From: Bacteroidota bacterium
GTDB taxonomy: Bacteria > Bacteroidota > Bacteroidia > Bacteroidales > JAADJA01
Direction of reading: 5' to 3'
NCBI GenBank assembly: GCA_024278155.1
Contig: JAJRTT010000475.1
Span: forward strand, 1 to 5,191
Length of the DNA: 5,191 nt
Positions within the stretch are counted from its first letter, which is position 1; the number at the start of each line of letters is the position of its first letter. Position numbers and translations under genes: made by a program. Shown here piece by piece: positions 1-5,191 of the stretch. The notes beneath the pieces were generated by a model that saw only the letters and a program-made list of their open reading frames with translations, did not search any database and was not told the origin of the DNA.

Positions 1-17
1 GGGACTTGTGCCTTGGT

Positions 18-2228
18 TTATAGCCGTTGTGCCAACTTCTTCAATGGGACCACGCTTTTAACGATTATCACCGAGCAGTTTGCCCGGTCCGATACCTGGA
101 ACGCAAATGATTCTTCGTGGCTTTTGAACTTTTTCTGGTGTGCTTTTTCTTCAAGTATCATAAGGTCAAAGCCGGAAGATATGTTGATCAGTTCTTGTTT
201 GGGGTCATCGCTCACGGAAACCGTGATTTCGTACAATGCGGTCGATTGCAGGTTTTGCAGGCTCTTTATCATCAGTTTGTCCTTTTTTGCTTTTTGTGCT
301 TTGCTATATCCCGGCCGCAACAACCCGAACAAAACGATAACGGCCTTGCTTTTTTCCGCCAAGGCCGTGGCGGTCATTATCATCAGGTTGAGCGAGTCAT
401 AGCTTTGCACATACACACCTATCCTTTGGATCTTGAAATCTTCGCTTTGTGTTTTGAGGTTCAGGATAATTGTGTCCGTTGAAGTGCTGCGCAACACATT
501 GTCCGTAACGCTTGGGTTTCCATCGCCCTTTAATTTTGGGAACCCCATGATCAACAAATCCGAGTTTTCCTCGTTGGCAACGTTCACGATCCCTTGCGGG
601 ATAGTGCGCGATGCCCTGATGACCGGTTTTATCTTGATTTTCTGTTTTTTGGCGAGTTCAATGCTCCTTTTTATGACTTCCAGTGTTTCGTCGGCCCCGG
701 CAAGTGCCTCATAGAAATCTGCTTTCCCGGGGACATTTTTAATGGCGAGCACAACGATCTCGCCCCCCTTTTTTGCCAATAATGTATGCGACAGCATTAG
801 CAATGCTTTTTGTGTGTTTGGGTTCGAAACAGGGATAAGCACCTTGTTTTGCGAAAAGAACGAAAACCGCCTCTCTTTTTCAAGGATGATATTGACCCCT
901 TCTTTTCCCCTTTTTTCCCTTTTCCTCGAATAGAGGAAATAGACGATTACCCCGATAATAGCAAGTTGTTGCCCGAAGGCCAGGGATACGATATCAAGCG
1001 TTAGCAATAGCCCGATATTGATTACAAAAGTAATTTCGGGCAGGTAATGCTTCCAACGTGCCTTGGGTTTGTGTGCAGGGTTTTTCCGGTAAATTTTCCG
1101 AAGTGCGAGCGAAACCGGGAGCAATGAAAAGAGCAGGCAGAAGTTGGCGGCCTTTGCAATGAACTGCACATCGAAAAACGCCAATGCAACCGTTACCAAT
1201 ACAACCCCGGCACCGAGCGCATAGGAAGGTTGCTTTGACCTTTCGTTCAGTTTTCCGAGCATATCGGGGAAAAACCTGTCTTTGCCCATGGCATAGGTTT
1301 GCCTGCTTTGCGAAACAATAGTGCTGCTCAGGGCGCCCAGGGATGCCAATATCCCCCCGAGGGAAATGATTATCCAGCCTTTTCCTCCAAATACTTTGTC
1401 GGCGACCAAAACAAGCGGGGCGCTGCTCTCCGAAAGTGTTTCCCATGGAACCATCAGAATAGCAGTCAGAGCGATAAGCAAATAAATCGTGATGCTGATC
1501 CACATGGAAAGTTTCATTGCTTTCGGGATTGTTTTCTCCGGGTTTATCACTTCATCGGCATTGTTGGCAATAAGTTGGTAACCAAAAAAGGAGATATAGA
1601 TAATGGATATGGCCGAAAAAGTCCCCCCCAAACCCATTGGCAGAAAAGGTTTTGCTTTGTCGGTATTTATGTGGAAAGCCGCAAACACGATCAAAACCAG
1701 CAAAATGGCCACATTGCCCCAAACGATCCAGCCTTGCGCCGAGCTTTTTTTCTTCATTGGGACAAAGACGTACAAAAAACCGAGCCCCAGGGTAACGGCG
1801 ACCGCAACAATTCGGATGACGTAACCATGAACGGGTTTTCCGAAAAGGGAAAGGGCGTATTCCGCAAATCCCATTGCGTACAGCCCGCTGGCAAAAATAC
1901 TGCCTATGGCGAGAAACCAACCGGTGGTAAACCCCCCAATGCTTCCCAGGATGTTGTAGGCATAAGTATATCCCCCGCCCGACCTTGGGATAATCCTGCC
2001 CAGTTCGGCATACATCAGGGTCGTAAAATAAGCCAGGATTCCGGTAATCAGATAGGAAAGGACCACCGAAGGGCCCGAAACCTTCGCGGCTTCCCCGATA
2101 AGGACATAAATGCCGGCGCCCATCAATGCACCGACACCAAGGGTAGTGGCCCCAAAAAGCCCGATTGTCCGTTTAAATTTTGGGACAGTTATTTTTCGTT
2201 CAAAAATCTTTTTTATGTCCTCATCCAT
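18..2228 (-). CDS. APC-superfamily amino acid permease with two C-terminal USP-like domains
   Basis: This 736-residue protein is probably an inner-membrane amino acid (or related organic cation) transporter with a cytoplasmic regulatory tail. Residues about 20-435 form the APC (LeuT-fold) part. The first helix carries the glycine-rich GAGIYVLIGEAA stretch (38-49), followed by AELGRIIPRSGGGYTYAY (74-91) and DEVINPEKTIPKAM (225-238), all typical of CAT-like permeases. About twelve hydrophobic segments are visible. A basic linker (SRKREKRGK, 434-442) marks the end of the membrane part. Residues about 461-590 and 600-725 each resemble a USP domain (strands KVLIPV, DLLIMGF, DTIILNL, then RIGVYVQS, DLMILEE, SVIIVKS). 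Neither repeat shows the usual ATP-binding G-x2-G-x9-G(S/T) pattern, so nucleotide binding is doubtful. The ATG at 2226-2228 leads directly into a charged N-terminus and is the first plausible start; no Shine-Dalgarno sequence precedes it. It lies 244 bp after the Fe-S gene and is probably a separate transcription unit. The substrate cannot be deduced. Confidence 0.93.
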   Translation of the reverse strand: MDEDIKKIFERKITVPKFKRTIGLFGATTLGVGALMGAGIYVLIGEAAKVSGPSVVLSYLITGILAYFTTLMYAELGRIIPRSGGGYTYAYNILGSIGGFTTGWFLAIGSIFASGLYAMGFAEYALSLFGKPVHGYVIRIVAVAVTLGLGFLYVFVPMKKKSSAQGWIVWGNVAILLVLIVFAAFHINTDKAKPFLPMGLGGTFSAISIIYISFFGYQLIANNADEVINPEKTIPKAMKLSMWISITIYLLIALTAILMVPWETLSESSAPLVLVADKVFGGKGWIIISLGGILASLGALSSTIVSQSRQTYAMGKDRFFPDMLGKLNERSKQPSYALGAGVVLVTVALAFFDVQFIAKAANFCLLFSLLPVSLALRKIYRKNPAHKPKARWKHYLPEITFVINIGLLLTLDIVSLAFGQQLAIIGVIVYFLYSRKREKRGKEGVNIILEKERRFSFFSQNKVLIPVSNPNTQKALLMLSHTLLAKKGGEIVVLAIKNVPGKADFYEALAGADETLEVIKRSIELAKKQKIKIKPVIRASRTIPQGIVNVANEENSDLLIMGFPKLKGDGNPSVTDNVLRSTSTDTIILNLKTQSEDFKIQRIGVYVQSYDSLNLMIMTATALAEKSKAVIVLFGLLRPGYSKAQKAKKDKLMIKSLQNLQSTALYEITVSVSDDPKQELINISSGFDLMILEEKAHQKKFKSHEESFAFQVSDRANCSVIIVKSVVPLKKLAQRL

Positions 2229-2374
2229 GAAAAAGCATTCAGTTTAATGTAGAACTCTGTATTTCCTGTTCCGAATTAACCAGAAAAAAGCAAAGCTCAA
2301 ATAAATACCAAAACAATAAATACGAAACCCAATTTGGATTTTGATGTTTTTCCATTGGGGTTTTTCTGTTTTTT

Positions 2375-2405
2375 GTCCCGAATCCCGTACATACGGGACG
2401 GGATT
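2375..2405. repeat. GC-rich nested palindromic intergenic element
   Basis: This sits in the gap between the permease and the Fe-S gene. The core TCCCGTACATACGGGA (2383-2398) is a perfect 7-bp inverted repeat around a 2-bp centre; as a hairpin it would form 6 bp closing a 4-base loop. The modules GTCCCG and AATCCCG on the left reappear as reverse complements on the right in swapped order, so several alternative stems are possible. No clean T-run follows on either strand, so a classical terminator is unlikely. I recall similar CCCGTA..TACGGG elements as dispersed intergenic repeats in Bacteroidota genomes, but copy number cannot be judged from one window. It is GC-rich against an AT-rich background. 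Any role as transcript-end structure or protein-binding site is inference. Confidence 0.5.
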
Positions 2406-2472
2406 GAGTTTTGTGATTCCCAACGGGAAATAAACAAAAAGCAGAGGTGAAAACGAACACAATTATTATGGT

Positions 2473-3270
2473 TTATAAACCCAGTGATCGTGAAACCAGT
2501 TCCGCCAAATCATAATTTTTCATTTTCTCTTCCCGGTTTTTGTATTTGATGCCATCGGTCATCATGGTCATACAGAAAGGGCAGGCGGTGCAAATAATAT
2601 CGGCCCCGGTTTCGATGGCCTGCTCGGTACGTTCGATAAAAACCTCCTTATCGCCCTTTTCGGCCTCCTTGAACATTTGTCCACCTCCGGCACCACAGCA
2701 CAGGGCAAAGCTTTTATTGTTTTTCATTTCCACCTTAACGGATGGGATGGCGTTCAGCACACCTCGGGGTGCATCATATTCCTCATTGGCCCGGCCCAGG
2801 TAACAGGGATCGTGGAACGTGATTTTATTGTTTTTAAAAATATCCGAATCGATTTTAATCTTTCCTTCATCCAGCACTTTCTGCAAAAACTGTGAATGGT
2901 GGATTACTTCATAATTCCCTCCAAAACCGGGATATTCGTTTTTCATCGTATTAAAATCATGTGGGTCGCAAGTAATGATTTTTTTCACCCCATAGCCGTT
3001 CATCACCTCGATGTTCATCATGGCCTGCATCTGGAAAAGCATTTCGTTGCCTGCCCGGCGTGCCACATCACCACTATCGGTTTCTTCGGTTCCGAGAACG
3101 GCATAACCGATTTTCAGGTATTCAAGTATTTTAATGAATTCACGGGTCACTTTTTTATAGCGATCGTCAAAAGCACCTGCGGACCCAACCCAGAAAAGGT
3201 ATTCGGGTTTATTTCCTTTTGCAAATTCATCTGCCATTAAAGGAACTGTGATTTTTATTTTTTCTCCCAT
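2473..3270 (-). CDS. (Fe-S)-binding protein with CCG cysteine-rich domains (HdrB/LutA/GlpC-like)
   Basis: This 265-residue cytoplasmic protein belongs to the heterodisulfide-reductase-related family with two tandem CCG domains that bind iron-sulfur clusters. It probably passes electrons to or from the membrane-type (Fe-S) protein encoded upstream; the redox substrate is unknown. The second CCG domain is intact: C156 (HDPCYLGR), C191-C192 (LCCGAGGGQMF), C230 and C233 (CPFC), with an extra C227. The first domain keeps the family framework (LFWVGSAGAFDDR at 25-37, GTEETDSGDVARRAGNE at 60-76, TCDPHDFNTMKNEYP at 100-114). The positions I expect to be cysteine there read S30, D65, D102 and D105, so this half probably does not hold a standard cluster. 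The start ATG at 3268-3270 fits the usual family N-terminus and lies 4 bp after the stop of the preceding gene; no Shine-Dalgarno is seen. Base composition (27 of 60 G+C at 2701-2760) is above that of the cassette just upstream. Confidence 0.9.
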   Translation of the reverse strand: MGEKIKITVPLMADEFAKGNKPEYLFWVGSAGAFDDRYKKVTREFIKILEYLKIGYAVLGTEETDSGDVARRAGNEMLFQMQAMMNIEVMNGYGVKKIITCDPHDFNTMKNEYPGFGGNYEVIHHSQFLQKVLDEGKIKIDSDIFKNNKITFHDPCYLGRANEEYDAPRGVLNAIPSVKVEMKNNKSFALCCGAGGGQMFKEAEKGDKEVFIERTEQAIETGADIICTACPFCMTMMTDGIKYKNREEKMKNYDLAELVSRSLGL

Positions 3271-3274
3271 TATA

Positions 3275-3285
3275 TCAATTATTTA
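3275..3285 (-). repeat. Distal copy of an 11-bp imperfect direct repeat flanking the ATPase/DUF4276 cassette
   Basis: Read on the minus strand this is TAAATAATTGA, ending at the stop codon of the DUF4276 gene and 4 bp before the ATG of the CCG gene. It matches TAAATACTTGA at 5020-5030 in 10 of 11 positions and in the same orientation. Both copies lie just before a start codon. It may be a trace of how the cassette joined the operon, but short AT-rich matches can arise by chance or through shared translation-start context. Confidence 0.35.
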
Positions 3286-3820
3286 GGGTTTCTATAAGTC
3301 TATTAAAATCTTCAAAATCCACCATTAATTTGGTGGCATCCAATTTTTGGAGCAAATCAACGGCATGGACTACTTTATGGTATTTCTTCTTTTTTTTGGA
3401 TTTCGTAATTTTGTACAATAAATCAGATGGGTTTGAAATATCCCTTGCCAAACCTTTTGGGATTTTTTTAGATATTGTCCCTGAATAATAATCATCAAGG
3501 ATTTCAGGTTGTGACAAAAACCATGCTTCCATTTCCTGGATCATATAAAATACCATTTCCGATTCATTAGATAAATTATTCTTTTTCAAATCATCGAACC
3601 TTAAGTTTTCTTTTTCATCAAGATCGATAAGAAGCATTGGATCCCTGTCATTGTTAATAGTTCTAAACTTCTTGATAGCTTGGTGCTTTCCATCGCCCAT
3701 AACAATCCGTGGCATTTTCCCTTTAAGTTTTTGACCCAATAATTTATGGAAACCTTGTCTCAGGTTTCCATTCCTTGTGTCGGATGTCCCTTCTATTATC
3801 AACATTGTATTTGTTACCAT
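3275..3820 (-). CDS. DUF4276 family protein, possible Toprim-like effector paired with the ATPase
   Basis: I recognise this 181-residue protein as DUF4276-like; its biochemical activity is not established from sequence. Visible family features are MLIIEGTSDT (6-15), MLLIDLDEKEN (62-72), QEMEAWFLSQPEIL (95-108) and YHKVVHAVDLLQKLD (147-161). Conserved E10 after a hydrophobic strand and the D66/D68 pair after a second strand resemble the metal-binding acidic layout of Toprim folds, which suggests nuclease-like chemistry; this is inference. A lysine run (KKKKK, 142-146) precedes the YHK motif and is encoded in part by an A8 tract. The start chosen is the ATG at 3818-3820, because AGGAGG lies 6 bases upstream; an in-frame ATG ten codons earlier would only add residues encoded within the ATPase gene. 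The gene overlaps the ATPase stop by 7 bp, pointing to coupled translation and a shared job. DUF4276 genes commonly follow such ATPases. It is AT-rich (18 of 60 G+C at 3301-3360). Confidence 0.82.
   Translation of the reverse strand: MVTNTMLIIEGTSDTRNGNLRQGFHKLLGQKLKGKMPRIVMGDGKHQAIKKFRTINNDRDPMLLIDLDEKENLRFDDLKKNNLSNESEMVFYMIQEMEAWFLSQPEILDDYYSGTISKKIPKGLARDISNPSDLLYKITKSKKKKKYHKVVHAVDLLQKLDATKLMVDFEDFNRLIETLNN
3390..3397 (-). repeat. A8 homopolymer tract inside the DUF4276 coding sequence
   Basis: The plus strand has eight T residues here, which are eight A residues in the coding strand, within the lysine-rich stretch before the YHK motif. Such tracts can allow polymerase slippage. The reading frame is intact in this sequence. 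Confidence 0.4.
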
Positions 3821-5016
3821 CTGTTGCCTCCTATATCCCCCTGCCTCCACATTTTCCCAAGGTTATACTCATCGTACCATTTTTCAAAATCTTTGGTTTC
3901 AAATGAATTTACAATGCTTGAATTGTCCGGTTCTTTTTCAAAAACCCGAACTTGTTCAATTTCAAAAGCATCGAGGATGTTTTCGGAATGTGTGGCAATG
4001 AGCATTGTTGAATTCAACGATGATTCCTTTATTGCTTTGGTAATGTTTAATGACATATCTGGATGAAGTCCCACTTCAGGTTCGTCAATGCAAATAAATT
4101 TCCCCCTTTCAGGATTATACAATATTGAAAGCAGGCATAAATACCTCAATGTCCCGTCAGAAATGTTGGTTACATGAATTGCACTATCCAAACCTGATTC
4201 ATCGAGCATTAACTCAAAATTGCCCGAACCCAGGAAATGAAAATCAAATCCCCTGAAATTTTCGTTTACGTCGTTCAATCGTTCAACAATCTTTTGGTAT
4301 TCCCTTTTATGGCTTATTTTTATGGTGTTAAGGATTTGAGGCAGGTTACTCCCATCAGGCAACAAGCGTTTCCCTGCTGTTGCTTTCATTGCTTTTCTGA
4401 TCGGGCTATTTGGTGTCGTATCAAAATAATCATAAACCATTATATTTGAAATGGCTTTTCTTAGTGCATCAATTGGCAAATATCTTTCTGAATCAAATAT
4501 TTTTGACAACACTAATTCTTGAGGATCATAATCATTATATTTAATAAATCTAATTTTAGATAAATCATCTTCATTTACTCTTTCAGCAATTTCTCCATTT
4601 CCATTATTAAAATATAAAAATTTATTTCCATCATTGGTAAGTATGGTTTCATCTATATAATATTGTCTTAAAGATGGAGATTTTATTAAAACAATTCTAT
4701 AAATAATATCCCGTCTAAAATGATAACCGTATTTACTGATTATTTCCTTATCAAAGATAAATTCTAATCCTACTGAACGTTCATTTTGTGAGTTTTCCTT
4801 ACCCTTAAAAAAAATTTCATCAATCCCTCCCCATTTTTCTAAAATCAATTCTTTCAAACCTTCATTTGAGACACCTGTTTTTAAAAGTTTTATGGCTCGC
4901 AAAAAGTTCGATTTCCCAGAACCATTAATGCCTATTAAAACATTCAAATCACTATTTAAAGTTATTGTTGTATCTTTAAAACTAAAAAAATTAGTCAGCC
5001 TGATCGATTTAATCAT
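3814..5016 (-). CDS. ABC/SMC-type AAA ATPase (AAA_21/AAA_15-like), partner of the DUF4276 protein
   Basis: This 400-residue protein is a cytoplasmic ATPase of the RecF/SMC-like group found in many defence pairs. It begins with the typical IKSIRLTNFFSFKDTTITL strand pattern. Walker A is GINGSGKS (29-36, K35). The ABC signature-like motif is ISDGTLR (285-291), Walker B with catalytic Glu is FICIDEPE (307-314, D311/E312), the D-loop region is VGLHPD (315-320), and the switch histidine is ATHSENILD (341-349, H343). All ATPase motifs are therefore present and the gene looks functional. The middle part (about 60-260) is the variable insertion between the two ATPase lobes. The C-terminus YNLGKMWRQGDIGGNRW (384-400) is the kind of tail I associate with ATPases encoded next to DUF4276 proteins. 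The start ATG at 5014-5016 lies 16 bp after the stop of the upstream Fe-S gene and has no Shine-Dalgarno. The N-terminal half is very AT-rich (12 of 60 G+C at 4501-4560). The likely role is sensing or clamping nucleic acid or a phage protein and controlling the partner; this is inference by analogy. Confidence 0.9.
   Translation of the reverse strand: MIKSIRLTNFFSFKDTTITLNSDLNVLIGINGSGKSNFLRAIKLLKTGVSNEGLKELILEKWGGIDEIFFKGKENSQNERSVGLEFIFDKEIISKYGYHFRRDIIYRIVLIKSPSLRQYYIDETILTNDGNKFLYFNNGNGEIAERVNEDDLSKIRFIKYNDYDPQELVLSKIFDSERYLPIDALRKAISNIMVYDYFDTTPNSPIRKAMKATAGKRLLPDGSNLPQILNTIKISHKREYQKIVERLNDVNENFRGFDFHFLGSGNFELMLDESGLDSAIHVTNISDGTLRYLCLLSILYNPERGKFICIDEPEVGLHPDMSLNITKAIKESSLNSTMLIATHSENILDAFEIEQVRVFEKEPDNSSIVNSFETKDFEKWYDEYNLGKMWRQGDIGGNRW
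3827..3832 (-). promoter_or_regulatory. Strong Shine-Dalgarno sequence for the DUF4276 gene
   Basis: The minus strand reads AGGAGG, then six bases (CAACAG), then ATG at 3820-3818. It lies inside the last codons of the ATPase gene and encodes part of its GDIGGNRW tail. It decides the start of the DUF4276 gene. No comparable site precedes the ATPase, CCG or permease starts. The GGN-W tail is a recurrent ending of this ATPase family as I recall it, so the site is both coding and ribosome-binding sequence. Confidence 0.75.
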
Positions 5017-5019
5017 AAG

Positions 5020-5030
5020 TCAAGTATTTA
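5020..5030 (-). repeat. Proximal copy of the 11-bp imperfect direct repeat flanking the cassette
   Basis: Read on the minus strand this is TAAATACTTGA, located between the stop of the upstream Fe-S gene and the ATG of the ATPase. The partner copy (10 of 11 identical) is at 3275-3285, before the CCG gene. Together they bracket about 1.75 kb containing exactly the two cassette genes. Confidence 0.35.
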
Positions 5031-5032
5031 AA

Positions 5033-5191
5033 TTAAGAAACATCGTTCATTTCCAATCCCTCGGCCCACAACATCCTGTCTTCGGGCGAAAATTGCCAGG
5101 GGGCACCATTATTTTCAATATTAGTGAATGTAGCATTCAGTTCACCAGGTGCGGCCGATTCTTCCATTACAAGGTACCTGCGCAAATCAAC
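5033..5191 (-). CDS. (Fe-S)-binding membrane-type oxidoreductase subunit, C-terminal end only
   Basis: Only the last 52 residues and the TAA stop (5035-5033) are in the window; the gene continues past the right edge. The visible part begins VDLRRYLVMEESAAPGELNA and contains FTNIENNGAPWQFSPEDR followed by the end AEGLEMNDVS. I recognise this as the C-terminal region of the long (Fe-S)-binding proteins of Bacteroidota, whose missing upstream part usually has membrane helices related to nitrate reductase gamma/HdrE and a 4Fe-4S dicluster domain. In that family the next gene is normally the CCG-domain protein, which here lies 1.76 kb further on at 3270. The domain content outside the window is inferred. 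Base composition (26 of 60 G+C at 5101-5160) resembles the CCG gene and differs from the ATPase next to it. Confidence 0.78.
   Translation of the reverse strand, partial: VDLRRYLVMEESAAPGELNATFTNIENNGAPWQFSPEDRMLWAEGLEMNDVS

Noticed and set aside
1299..2252. Plus-strand reading frame of 317 codons opposite the permease
   Set aside because: It is antisense to a clearly recognisable transporter, begins within it, and its translation has no fold-like pattern. It is a product of the GC-rich codon use of the permease.
2229..2340. Possible Bacteroidota-type promoter (TTTG and TAnnTTTG boxes) for the permease
   Set aside because: Several TATTTATTTG-like stretches are present, but none gives the full box pair at proper spacing, so no promoter is annotated.
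2417..2429. Short inverted repeat TTCCC-AAC-GGGAA downstream of the CCG gene
   Set aside because: A 5-bp stem without a following T-run on either strand is too weak to call a terminator.
2239..2462. Two overlapping minus-strand reading frames of 72-73 codons in the gap between the permease and the Fe-S gene
   Set aside because: They run through the palindromic repeat, overlap each other in different frames, lack a ribosome-binding site and resemble no family I know. One has a hydrophobic stretch, but that is common in AT-rich noise.
2470..2481. Perfect 12-bp palindrome GGTTTATAAACC overlapping the stop codon of the CCG gene
   Set aside because: As a hairpin it would have only four base pairs, and there is no T-run after it, so it is not supported as a terminator; it may still be a chance AT-rich palindrome.
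3821..3850. Ten-codon N-terminal extension of the DUF4276 gene
   Set aside because: The extension lies wholly inside the ATPase coding region and has no Shine-Dalgarno, whereas the ATG at 3820 is preceded by AGGAGG at ideal spacing.

Overview
All genes in this window lie on the minus strand, so it reads from the right edge to the left. Four complete genes and the tail of a fifth are supported. The most likely source is a member of the Bacteroidota, perhaps a Cytophagales-like bacterium. The reasons are the pair of (Fe-S)-binding proteins in the form usual for that phylum and the lack of a Shine-Dalgarno sequence before most starts. This is a recognition-based assignment; no search was possible.

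Region 1 (5191 to 3275, then 3270 to 2473) is the interesting part. A membrane-type (Fe-S)-binding protein, of which only the last 52 residues are in the window, and a soluble cysteine-rich-domain (CCG, HdrB/LutA/GlpC-like) protein are normally direct neighbours that form one electron-transfer unit. Here they are separated by a compact two-gene cassette: an ABC/SMC-type AAA ATPase of 400 residues (5016..3814) and a 181-residue DUF4276-type protein (3820..3275). The cassette starts 16 bp after the first Fe-S gene and ends 4 bp before the second. Its two genes overlap by 7 bp. It is clearly more AT-rich than both flanks, and near-identical 11-bp sequences sit just before the start codons at its two ends. 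The simplest reading is a foreign cassette, probably an anti-phage or abortive-infection type pair, placed inside a housekeeping operon without breaking it, so that it is carried on the host transcript.

Region 2 (2472 to 2229) is a 244-bp gap with no convincing gene. It holds a GC-rich nested palindrome, probably a dispersed intergenic repeat, and weak inverted repeats.

Region 3 (2228 to 18) is a large APC-superfamily amino acid permease fused to two C-terminal universal-stress-protein (USP)-like domains. It is GC-richer than the rest and looks like resident chromosome.

In function, the two Fe-S genes would work together in membrane-associated redox chemistry. The ATPase and DUF4276 protein would work as a sensor/effector pair. 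The permease is a separate uptake function. The plus strand carries no gene I can support, and no tRNA, rRNA, CRISPR array or insertion sequence is visible.
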